This document shows positions 24,468-32,064 of a DNA stretch of 64,000 bases, one piece after another. How positions within the stretch are numbered: position 1 is the first letter of the stretch; each line of letters begins with the position of its first letter. The notes under the pieces are model-generated. The model had not been told where the DNA came from, did not search any database, and worked only from the letters and a program-made list of their open reading frames with translations. The stretch spans positions 4,402,001 through 4,466,000 of the forward strand of contig NZ_CP062941.1 of the NCBI RefSeq assembly GCF_015101885.1, written 5' to 3'. The DNA comes from Massilia litorea. GTDB lineage: Bacteria > Pseudomonadota > Gammaproteobacteria > Burkholderiales > Burkholderiaceae_D. Both the position numbers and the translations under genes were made by a program.

Positions 24468-25676
24468 TTAGTGCTGGTAGGCGCCGATGTCGAAGCCGGC
24501 GCCCGCGTTACGCGCGCGGCCGTCGATATCGGTCGCTGGGGCATAGGTCGCGATGCCGCGGCCGATCACCGGCGAGCTGGTGCTCGGACGGAAGTTCGGC
24601 ATGGCCGCGCTACGCGAGTAGCCGGCGAGCAGCGGGTCGGACGAAATGGTGCCGGTGTGGGTCAGGCCGTTGCGCAGCTGCCAGTTATAGGTCGTGTTCT
24701 TGTAGACCAGGTTATTCTTGTAGCTGTTCGCGGTGCCGGTCTTGCCCTGCTCCGAGATGCCATACTTGTTGTCGTAGACGATGTTGTTGTACACGGCGAC
24801 ATTGTTCGCGCCGGCCGAGGTGAAGTAATAGTCGCCACCGCCGACGATGATGCCGAACACCGAGGAGCTTACCGTGTTGTTGACGATCTTCAGGTTGTTG
24901 GCATCGTGCCAGAGGTGGATCGCGGCCGAGCCCACGCGGTAGACGACGTTGTTCTTGATCGTGCCCGAGGTGCTGTGATAGATGCCCTGGACATAGGTGC
25001 AGCCGGCCGGGCCGATATCGTGCACGACGTTACCGATGACGTCGCCCATCAAGCCCTTGTAATAGCTGTCGACGCCGATCGCCGAACCGCCGGCGCTGCT
25101 GCATGGAATCGTGTTGGCCGTGTGGTGGACGTGGTTGCCTTCGATGACGTTGTACGAACCGCCGGTGTAGATGCCGAGCGTCCACTTGGTGCCGGCCGCG
25201 ATCTTGCTGCCGTCGACTTCGAAACCGATGATGCTGACGTAGTGGCCGCGGTTGTCCCAGGCGGTCTTGTTGGTCGAGCTCGCCGGCGGCACGATCTTCG
25301 CGCCCCATTTCGTGGTCGACACCCAGTAGATGCGGCCGCTTGCAGTACCGTTACCGGTGGTCTTGAAGCCGCCCGCGTAGGTCCCTGGCGCCACGAACAC
25401 AGTCGTGCTCGGCTTGATCGCTGCCTTGGCGGCGCGCGCCAGCGTCCTGAACGGCGCAGCGCTGGTGCCGGCCGCGGTGTCCGAGCCGGTCGGCGACACG
25501 TAGTAGTTGTACGTGGTGCCGGGAACGGTGGTCATGCTCTGGGTGCCAGGGGTGGCGCTCAGGCTGTCGTAGCCGGACAGGGTGACGGAGGTTTGGGCGC
25601 TGGCGCCGGCGGCGATGGAGGCGATCAGGAGGACTGCGGCATTGCGAAGGATGGCGTTGGAGGCTTGTTTTTTCAT
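24468..25676 (-). CDS. Secreted right-handed parallel beta-helix protein
   Basis: The 402-residue protein has a signal peptide (to about residue 27, ASAQ), a short linker YYVSPTGSDTAAGTSAAPFRTLARA that opens many beta-helix (pectate-lyase-like, DUF1565) domains, then repeated coils with NVIEGNHVHH, GTIKNNVVYRVG, LKIVNNTVSSS and VAVYNNIVYDN. The end, DIDGRARNAGAGFDIGAYQH, matches the choice-of-anchor Q type terminus. Such proteins bind or cleave polysaccharides; catalytic residues of a specific lyase family (PL9 is a candidate) could not be fixed. Asn/Ser/Thr-rich composition differs from neighbouring cytoplasmic proteins, as expected for a secreted protein. Confidence 0.85.
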   Translation of the reverse strand: MKKQASNAILRNAAVLLIASIAAGASAQTSVTLSGYDSLSATPGTQSMTTVPGTTYNYYVSPTGSDTAAGTSAAPFRTLARAAKAAIKPSTTVFVAPGTYAGGFKTTGNGTASGRIYWVSTTKWGAKIVPPASSTNKTAWDNRGHYVSIIGFEVDGSKIAAGTKWTLGIYTGGSYNVIEGNHVHHTANTIPCSSAGGSAIGVDSYYKGLMGDVIGNVVHDIGPAGCTYVQGIYHSTSGTIKNNVVYRVGSAAIHLWHDANNLKIVNNTVSSSVFGIIVGGGDYYFTSAGANNVAVYNNIVYDNKYGISEQGKTGTANSYKNNLVYKNTTYNWQLRNGLTHTGTISSDPLLAGYSRSAAMPNFRPSTSSPVIGRGIATYAPATDIDGRARNAGAGFDIGAYQH

Positions 25677-26022
25677 GCGAAAGTTTCCCTAAACAAAAAA
25701 TTGAATACGTACCTTTGAGATGCGGAAACTTCCTTAGTTCAACCTTTTTGCAGATTAATTTCTTCAAGGTATTAGAGTTACAAACATTGTTTAACGCTAG
25801 AAATAGCTCTAGGGAAATGGAGGTCTGGCCGGCCGAGCGGCGCCACGGCCGCCGCCTGGCCGCGACAAGGCCCGCGCCCCTTCCGGCTGGAGTCGCTTGT
25901 CTTCGTGGAGGAGAATTCGAACAGCTTCCTGATCTATATCTAGCCAGCCAGGCAACTAACACGCCGAGGCCGGTGTCATACCTGCAGACCGGATAACCCG
26001 ATACCGACGCGCGAGGACACCG
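25677..26022. other. Intergenic region with an AT-richer segment, promoter region of the beta-helix gene
   Basis: About 345 bases without a gene. The part 25680-25815 is clearly more AT-rich than its surroundings (for example TTTTTGCAGATTAATTTC) and probably holds the promoter of the minus-strand beta-helix gene. The part 25830-25990 is GC-rich with no recognisable element. Confidence 0.4.
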
Positions 26023-26394
26023 ATGGGCATTTATATGCAATTACGAGATACGCTGAAGGAAGGCGAACATTACGCGGGCATCATCCTGGGCAAGGATGGG
26101 GGCCCCGACCACCACCTGATCCTGCTGCCCGGCGACGCGGCCGACGTCGGCTGGCCCGGCGCGCTCGACTGGGCTGCGGCCCAGGGCGGCGAGCTGCCGA
26201 ACCGGCGCGAGCTGTCGCTGCTGTTCGCCAACCTGCGCGAGCAGTTCGAGCGCGAGTGGTATTGGTCTTCCGAACCGCACGAAACGCGTGCGCAACTGGT
26301 CTGGGGCGAGAATTTCGCCAGCGGCATCCAGACCGTGTACGGACGGCCGTTCCGGGGCCATGCCCGCGCCATCCGGCGCGTGCTGATCGAATGA
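26023..26394 (+). CDS. DUF1566-like (Lcl C-terminal domain) protein
   Basis: The 123-residue product contains ALDWAAAQGGELPNRRELSLLFANLREQF, then EWYWSSEPHE and a closing HARAIRRVL. This matches the DUF1566/Lcl layout (LPtr.El..L....yWSs......R.VR), which occurs in surface proteins and in small stand-alone phage-associated proteins. The start has a ribosome site (GAGGACACCG-ATG). No phage genes are adjacent, so it is a lone gene of unknown role. Confidence 0.7.
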   Translation: MGIYMQLRDTLKEGEHYAGIILGKDGGPDHHLILLPGDAADVGWPGALDWAAAQGGELPNRRELSLLFANLREQFEREWYWSSEPHETRAQLVWGENFASGIQTVYGRPFRGHARAIRRVLIE

Positions 26395-26661
26395 GGGAAA
26401 ACCGCTGCGGAGGGAAAGGCGGCAAGGCGCAAGCGGGAGTTCAGGTCGGCATCGTCGCATCAGCCTGCACGAGCCTCTGCGGCGCAGGCATGGCCGCAGA
26501 GGCCCTTGCGTGGCGGGGCGTGCAACGGTCCTTGCGATGCGCGTGGGCATCGATACCGCGCCGGGATGAACCGGGCACAGGGATCGAGCCCGCGCGGGGA
26601 TGGGTGCCACGCCCGGATGGGTGCCGCGCGGGCATCGCTGCCGCGCGCGGATCGACGCCTG

Positions 26662-27420
26662 TTACGCCGTTGCGGAACCTGCTTCGCGGCCCGCGCTGCG
26701 CGCACCGCCGTTCTTGCGGCCGGCCGCCATCACACCGACGCCCAGCAGGGCCAGGCCGAGCACGGTGCCGAGGGGCGAACGCGGCATCCAGCGCATCGCC
26801 GCGTTCGTGACCCGGATCGGCGACTCGCGCTGCGGGTCCGAATGCCTGCGCCGCAGCGCGCCCTTGCTGGCCGGGCCGCCCGCGTACAGCTGGATCATCT
26901 CGCGCACGAAGGGGACCATGTCCTGCGGGCCGCGGCTGGTCACCAGGTTACCGTCGCGTACCACTTCCTGGTCGAGCCAGGTGGCACCCGCGTGCACCAT
27001 GTCGTCGCGGATGCCGGGCCAGGAAGTCAGGGTCCGGTCCGCCAGCAGGCCGCTCGAGGCCATCACCCAGGGGCCGTGGCAGAGCGTCGCGATCGGTTTG
27101 CCGAGCTGGTCGAAGTCGCGCACGAAATCGCGGGCCTCGCTCGACTGGCGCAGCACATCGGGATTGATGAAGCCGCCAGGAACGAGCAGGCCGTCGTAGT
27201 CGCGCGCGCTGACCTGGTCGACGGTCCAGTCGACAGGGACAAGGTCGGCCGGCATGTGCAGATTCATGCCGCGGATCTTGCCCCGGTGCAGAGAGACGAT
27301 GTCGACCTCGGCGCCGGCGGCACGCAGGGCCGCCACCGGCGCGGTGAGTTCCACTTTCTCGAAGCCATCGGTCGCGAGCACGGCGATGCGTTGTCCCATC
27401 AGTTTCTTCCGTCCAGCCAT
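26662..27420 (-). CDS. DJ-1/PfpI family protein with C-terminal membrane-anchor extension
   Basis: The first about 190 of 252 residues are a class I glutamine amidotransferase-like domain: IAVLATDGFEKVELTAPVAAL, the elbow YDGLLVPGG, the nucleophile Cys114 in ATLCHGPW, and DDMVHAGATWLDQEVVRDGNLVTSRGPQDM, as in PfpI/YhbO-type stress proteins. About 60 residues follow that the family usually lacks: a basic linker, then a hydrophobic helix (PLGTVLGLALLGVGVMAAG) and a charged end. The ATG at 27420 has GGAGG seven bases upstream. It may be a membrane-tethered deglycase-like or stress protein (inference). Confidence 0.88.
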   Translation of the reverse strand: MAGRKKLMGQRIAVLATDGFEKVELTAPVAALRAAGAEVDIVSLHRGKIRGMNLHMPADLVPVDWTVDQVSARDYDGLLVPGGFINPDVLRQSSEARDFVRDFDQLGKPIATLCHGPWVMASSGLLADRTLTSWPGIRDDMVHAGATWLDQEVVRDGNLVTSRGPQDMVPFVREMIQLYAGGPASKGALRRRHSDPQRESPIRVTNAAMRWMPRSPLGTVLGLALLGVGVMAAGRKNGGARSAGREAGSATA

Positions 27421-27607
27421 GGTGTCCTCCGTTGAGCGTTGGTGAGCCAGCGCAAAAGTCTACCCGAATGCGCCGGCAGGCCGCGTACGCGCGACATCGC
27501 TGCCACCAGACAAGAGAACGGTGGCAGCTTTTGCCGAAGAAGCACCCGCGTGGAGGAAACGGCGGCAGTGGCCGCGGCGACGCAAGCCGCCCGGCCGCCG
27601 CCCTGCC

Positions 27608-29038
27608 TTAGCGCGCCGGTACCACGGCGCGCCCGATCGGTTCCTCGATATTGGCCAGGAACCAGGCCGTGGCCGACATCAGGGCCACGTTGCGGCGCAG
27701 GAAGTCGGGGTCGACCTTGTCGAGCGTATCGGCTGCCGTGTGGTGGTAGTTGAAATAGGCCGAGGTGTCGAGCAGCGGTGCGAAGCTCGGCACGCCAAGC
27801 TTTTCCAGGCCCGACAGGTCGCCGGTCGAGAGCGCATCCTGGCGCTGGAAGACGCCGGCGCCGATCGGCTGCAGGGCTGCCTGCAGCGGTGCGAACAGGC
27901 GGTTCGAGCTCGCCGGCACGCTTGCGCGCAGGCCGAACGGGCGCCCCACCCCGTTGTCGCTTTCGATCGCGGCGACGTGGGTCGCGGCGTTGGCGGTGTT
28001 CGCCTCGAGATAGGTGCGCGCGCCGCGGGTCCCGTTTTCCTCGTTCATCCAGGCGATCAGGCGGATCGTGCGGCGTGGTCGGTAGTCGAGCTTTTTGAGC
28101 GTGTCGAACACGGCCATGGCACTGGCGACCGCAGCCGCGTCGTCGTGGGCGCCGGTGGCCAGGTCCCAGGAATCGAGGTGGCCGGACACGATGACGACTT
28201 CGTCCGCCTTGTCGGTCCCGGTCAGGTCGGCGATCACGTTGTAGCTGTCGGCATCCGGCAGGATCTGCGGCGTGAGCACGAGGCGCATGCTCAGCGGGCC
28301 GCGTTTCGCCAGGCGGCTCATCAGCATGGCATCCTCGACCGTGACGGCGGCCGCCGGAATGCGCGCGCCGTCCTGCAGGTTGGTCGCACCCGTATGCGGC
28401 AGCCGGTAGTTCGCGCCGCCCACCGAGCGCACCAGTGCCGCCGCCGCGCCCAGTTCGGCCGCCATGCGCGGACCGTTGGTACGGTAGTTCGAGCCGGCGC
28501 CATAGGCCTGGCCGGCCAGGCCGCGGTCCGCCATGTCCTGGTCGAAGGGCACGTCGAACAGCACGATGCGGCCCTTCACTTCGCTCGCGCGCGCCTTCAG
28601 TTCGTCGAAGCTCGAGACCACGATCACGGGAGCGGTGAGGCCCGCCGCCGGGGTCGCGCCCGAGCCGCCGAGGGCGCTCAGGACCACGCGCTGGCTGATG
28701 CCGTTCGGCCTGCCGCGGTAATCGACCAGTTCGCCCGTCTCCTGCCCGCGCACCCAATGCGGCACCTTCACCGGCTGCAGCGTCACCTTCGCGCCCAGCT
28801 TGCGCATGGCCTCGGCCACCTGGGTCACGGCCGCCGCCGCACCGGCCGAACCGGACAGGCGCGGACCGATCAGGTCGGTCATGTCGGCCGTGCGTTCCCA
28901 GGCGTAGTCGCTCTGCAGCGCGGTGTCGCGGATCTTCGCCAGCGCGGCCGGATCATTGCCGGGGCTGGCGGCATGGGCACTGGCGGCAAACAGGGAGGCG
29001 ACAAGGAGGCCGAGGCCGGGAGGGCGAAGACGGTTCAT
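27608..29038 (-). CDS. M28-family zinc peptidase (carboxypeptidase Q-like), exported
   Basis: The 476-residue protein has a signal peptide (to about residue 24), a PA-type insert (about 115-245) and an M28 catalytic domain. Metal ligands read: His and Asp in SGHLDSWDLATGAHDDA, the Glu pair in MNEENG, Asp in AIESDNG and a late His in YFNYHHTAADT. This set fits two-zinc aminopeptidases/carboxypeptidases that cut short peptides in the periplasm. It stands alone, about 60 bases from the metallophosphoesterase gene upstream on the same strand. Confidence 0.92.
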   Translation of the reverse strand: MNRLRPPGLGLLVASLFAASAHAASPGNDPAALAKIRDTALQSDYAWERTADMTDLIGPRLSGSAGAAAAVTQVAEAMRKLGAKVTLQPVKVPHWVRGQETGELVDYRGRPNGISQRVVLSALGGSGATPAAGLTAPVIVVSSFDELKARASEVKGRIVLFDVPFDQDMADRGLAGQAYGAGSNYRTNGPRMAAELGAAAALVRSVGGANYRLPHTGATNLQDGARIPAAAVTVEDAMLMSRLAKRGPLSMRLVLTPQILPDADSYNVIADLTGTDKADEVVIVSGHLDSWDLATGAHDDAAAVASAMAVFDTLKKLDYRPRRTIRLIAWMNEENGTRGARTYLEANTANAATHVAAIESDNGVGRPFGLRASVPASSNRLFAPLQAALQPIGAGVFQRQDALSTGDLSGLEKLGVPSFAPLLDTSAYFNYHHTAADTLDKVDPDFLRRNVALMSATAWFLANIEEPIGRAVVPAR

Positions 29039-29101
29039 GCGGACTATCCTTCAAATGTTGAGGATGAGAACGATAGCGCATACTGCAAGATTTGGCTGTC
29101 T

Positions 29102-30244
29102 TTACGCGCTTGCAGGCACCAGCCGCACCAATGTGATTTCCGACGGCGCCCCGAAACGCTTCGGCGGCCCCCAGTATCCCGTCCCGCGGCTGGTGTACAC
29201 CCATAGCTGGCGCACCCGGTGCAGGCCGGCGACGAACGGCTGCTGCAGCGGCACGAACAGGTTCCAGGGGAAGAACTGGCCGCCGTGGGTGTGGCCCGAC
29301 AGCTGCAAATCGAACCCGGCGTCCGCCGCGGCCGGGGCGCTGCGCGGCTGGTGCGCCAGCAGGATGCGGACCGCGAGTCCGAGCGGCGCGCCGGCGGCGG
29401 CGGCCACAGGGTCGCTGCGGTGGGCGGGATTGAAGTGATGGGCCGAATAATCGGCCACCCCGGCGATCATCAGCGAGGCGCCGCCGCGCTGGCGCACCAC
29501 GTGCTGGTTCAGCAGGACGGTCAGGCCGAGGCGGCGCAGCTCGACGATCCACTCCTCGGCGCCCGAGTAATATTCGTGGTTGCCGGTGACAAAGAAGGCG
29601 CCGTCCGGAGCCGACAGGCGCGCCAGCGGCTGGGTATGCAGGGCCAGGCGCTGCACGCTGCCGTCGACCAGGTCGCCGGTGACCGCGATCGCGTCGGCCT
29701 CGAGCGCGTTGACGCGGTTGACGATCGCGTTCAGATAGGGACGCTTGATGGTCGGGCCGACATGGATGTCGGAAATCTGTGCGATCGAATAGCCGTGCAA
29801 GGCCTCGGGCAAGCCATCGATCGGCACCTCGACCGTCTTCACGCGCGCCACGCGCCGCGCGTTCACGAAGCCGATGAAGGTCACGCCCAGCGCCAGCAGC
29901 GGCACCGCCAGCGCGCTGTAATGGATGAACCCGGCGCCGGCGAGGCCGGCCAGCTTCGCCACCAGCAGCACCAGGTCGCGCACGAAAGTCGACACCAGTA
30001 AGGAAGAAAACAGGCCCATCGCCAGCAGGCCCATCCAGGCCAGCTGTTCCGACCAGCGCCGGCGCCGCAGCGAGGAAGACAGCAGGCCCACCGGCACCAG
30101 CACGGTCGAGAGGACGAGGAAGACGGTGCCGGCCAGCATGCCCGCCAGTCCGAGGCCGAGGTCGGGCATCAGGCGCAGGCCGATGTACACGTGCAGGAGG
30201 GCCAGCAGGGAAAGAACGACGAACAGGTTACGGCGTGCGGACAT
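29102..30244 (-). CDS. Membrane-anchored metallophosphoesterase (YkuE/YaeI-like)
   Basis: The 380-residue protein has about four N-terminal membrane helices (about 1-130) and then a calcineurin-like phosphoesterase domain: AQISDIHVGPT, VTGDLVDG, VTGNHEYYSG, LLAHQPR and LSGHTHGGQFFP supply the five metal-binding motifs. Family relatives such as B. subtilis YkuE act at the cell envelope, and E. coli YaeI has weak phosphodiesterase activity. The closing TSRGTGYWGPPKRFGAPSEITLV is also typical. It is divergent from the glycine-zipper/PVYVEPR protein. Confidence 0.92.
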   Translation of the reverse strand: MSARRNLFVVLSLLALLHVYIGLRLMPDLGLGLAGMLAGTVFLVLSTVLVPVGLLSSSLRRRRWSEQLAWMGLLAMGLFSSLLVSTFVRDLVLLVAKLAGLAGAGFIHYSALAVPLLALGVTFIGFVNARRVARVKTVEVPIDGLPEALHGYSIAQISDIHVGPTIKRPYLNAIVNRVNALEADAIAVTGDLVDGSVQRLALHTQPLARLSAPDGAFFVTGNHEYYSGAEEWIVELRRLGLTVLLNQHVVRQRGGASLMIAGVADYSAHHFNPAHRSDPVAAAAGAPLGLAVRILLAHQPRSAPAAADAGFDLQLSGHTHGGQFFPWNLFVPLQQPFVAGLHRVRQLWVYTSRGTGYWGPPKRFGAPSEITLVRLVPASA

Positions 30245-30479
30245 GAAGGCTCTTGGAAAGGGTAGTCACCCGACCCACATGGGGAGTCATGGCCGATCTG
30301 CAAGGCTTGCAAAATGAATATCAGTAAGGAAGACGACAGAGGAATGTTACAGACTGCGGATCAGTTGTAATAATCTGTATTAGCAGATGGCGATCGCGGC
30401 GAGCAGGTCTATAGTTCACTTCATGCCCCGGCGTCGCAGTGATCATGTCGATCCTCGTTGAGGCAAAAAAGGAAAAGCC

Positions 30480-30977
30480 ATGTTGAATAAAAAATGCTTT
30501 GGTGCGGTGATCCTGGCCGCTGTCGCCGTCTCGCCCTCGGCATTCGCTGGCGACCGCGGCACCAATACGGCGGTCGGCGCGGTGCTGGGCGCGGCAATTG
30601 GCGCCAGTGCCGGTGGCGGGGGCGGTGCCCTGGTGGGCGGCGTCCTCGGCGCAGCCGTCGGCAACTCGATTGGTGGCCACGACGACCGCCGCTATTACAA
30701 CAACCGCGGCTACGCCTCGGTGGGTTACTACCAGCCGGCACCTGTCTACGTGCAGCCGCGTCCGGTCTATGTCGAGCCACGTCCGGTGTATGTCGAGCCA
30801 CGTCCGGTATATGTCGAGCAGCCGCGCTACTACCGCGAGCCGGCAGTCGTGTATGTCGAACCGCGCGGCCGTCACCACGGCTGGGATCGTGGCCATGACC
30901 GCGGCTGGGACCGTGGCGACCGCGGCTGGGATCGCGGCGACCGTGGCTACCACGACCGCGACGGCTATCGCCGCTGA
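30480..30977 (+). CDS. Exported glycine-zipper protein with PVYVEPR heptapeptide repeats
   Basis: The 165-residue precursor has a signal peptide (to about residue 23, SAFA), a glycine zipper (about 30-65, GAVLGAAIGASAGGGGGALVGG), four tandem heptapeptides PVYVQPR/PVYVEPR (about 88-115) and a C-terminal tail of RGWDRGD-type repeats. Such proteins are common, uncharacterised envelope proteins in this group of bacteria. The zipper may insert in or bind to a membrane, with the Tyr/Arg/Asp-rich repeats exposed. A strong terminator follows. Confidence 0.8.
   Translation: MLNKKCFGAVILAAVAVSPSAFAGDRGTNTAVGAVLGAAIGASAGGGGGALVGGVLGAAVGNSIGGHDDRRYYNNRGYASVGYYQPAPVYVQPRPVYVEPRPVYVEPRPVYVEQPRYYREPAVVYVEPRGRHHGWDRGHDRGWDRGDRGWDRGDRGYHDRDGYRR
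30741..30824 (+). repeat. Four 21-bp tandem repeats inside the glycine-zipper gene
   Basis: Units based on CCGGTSTATGTCGAGCCACGT, 21 bases each, encode the heptapeptide P-V-Y-V-E-P-R; the first unit reads QPR and the last drifts to EQP. The in-frame period allows copy number to change without frameshift. Confidence 0.85.
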
Positions 30978-31004
30978 TCCGGCCCTGCTGTCCCGGCAAA
31001 CAAG

Positions 31005-31031
31005 AACCGCGTCCCCGGACGCGGTTTTTTT
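31005..31031 (+). terminator. Intrinsic terminator of the glycine-zipper gene
   Basis: Stem AACCGCGT (31005-31012) / ACGCGGTT (31019-31026) followed by TTTTTTT, 28 bases after the stop. It insulates the following kinase-SEDS gene block from upstream transcription. Confidence 0.9.
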
Positions 31032-31104
31032 GCGTCCAGCGCTTTCTGTTTCCCCCCGCTAGGCCTGGGCGGCGGCGTCCTGGCCGCGTTCTTCGGGGAA
31101 AAGC

Positions 31105-32064
31105 ATGGTGCAAAGCGGCGACATCGTGACGCTCAAGGCGGGCCACTACCGGCTGCGCGCGCAGCTGGCGGGTTCGAGTTACGGTACGGTCTGGCGCGCC
31201 GAGCGCGACGGCCACGCGCCCGTCGCCATCAAGCTGGTCAACCGCGAGCAGATGGCCCGCGCCGAACCCGCCCTGCAAGCACGCTGGAGCGAATGCTCCG
31301 CGCGTGAAATCGCCTTCCTGAGCGCCCTCGCACCCTGGGATGCGCGCCACATCGTGCGCCTGCTCGACCACGGCAGCCACGATGGCCTGCCCGCCATGGC
31401 CCTCGAACTGCTCGACGGCGACCTCGCCGCCCACATGTCGGCGCAAGCCGCCGCCGGCCGCTGCATCGGCCTGGCGCAGGCGCTGGCCTGGATCGCCCAG
31501 GTGAATGCGGCGCTCGCGAAAGTGCACCAGCACGGCTGGCGCTACCTCGACCTGAAACCGGCCAACCTGCTGCTCGACGCCGCCACCGGCAGCCTGAAAC
31601 TGGCCGACTTCGGCACCAATCGCAGCCTGGCCGACGCGGGCGCGCACTCCTACGCCGGCACCGCCAGCTGGCAGGCGCCGGAACAGTTCTTCCCTGCCCT
31701 GCCCGATGCGCCGCTGGGCTACCTGACCGACGCCAGGGCCGACTATTTCGCGCTCGGCGCCCTGTTTTATTATCTCGTCAGCGGCGGCGCGACCCTGCGT
31801 TATTCCAGTACCTGCGGCGAGGCCTTCCGGGCGCACGGCCGCGAAGGCGCGCTGAAACTGCGCGCCGCCTCCCTGCCGATCCTGGGCGAGGACGAAGCCG
31901 CGCGCTTTCTCGCCTGCGCAGCGGACGAAGGCGATGCCGGCGCCGCATTGCGCCTGCTGCGGCTGCTGCTCGCGCGCCGCCCGCAGGACCGGCCGCCGCA
32001 CGCGCTGGCGATCAGCCGCCTGGTCGCGGCGGCCCAGGGGACCCGGCTGCGGAGGGCCGCGTGA
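31105..32064 (+). CDS. Soluble Ser/Thr protein kinase (Hanks type), first gene of the kinase-SEDS block
   Basis: The 319-residue protein is essentially one eukaryotic-like kinase domain. Visible residues: the glycine-rich loop LAGSSYGTVW (21-30), Lys43 in VAIKLV, the catalytic loop YLDLKPANLLLD with Asp149, Lys151 and Asn154 (Tyr replaces the usual His of HRD), DFG at 168-170 and APEQ at 191-194. All catalytic residues are there, so it should be active. There is no membrane helix or sensor domain, unlike PknB. Its stop overlaps the start of the SEDS gene (TGATG). A PP2C phosphatase and FHA proteins downstream are its likely antagonist and readers (inference). Confidence 0.92.
   Translation: MVQSGDIVTLKAGHYRLRAQLAGSSYGTVWRAERDGHAPVAIKLVNREQMARAEPALQARWSECSAREIAFLSALAPWDARHIVRLLDHGSHDGLPAMALELLDGDLAAHMSAQAAAGRCIGLAQALAWIAQVNAALAKVHQHGWRYLDLKPANLLLDAATGSLKLADFGTNRSLADAGAHSYAGTASWQAPEQFFPALPDAPLGYLTDARADYFALGALFYYLVSGGATLRYSSTCGEAFRAHGREGALKLRAASLPILGEDEAARFLACAADEGDAGAALRLLRLLLARRPQDRPPHALAISRLVAAAQGTRLRRAA

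Noticed and set aside
26575..26660. Short repeated GGATGGGTGCC units as a tandem array
   Set aside because: Only two imperfect copies in GC-rich intergenic DNA; no regular spacing that would indicate a CRISPR or regulatory array.
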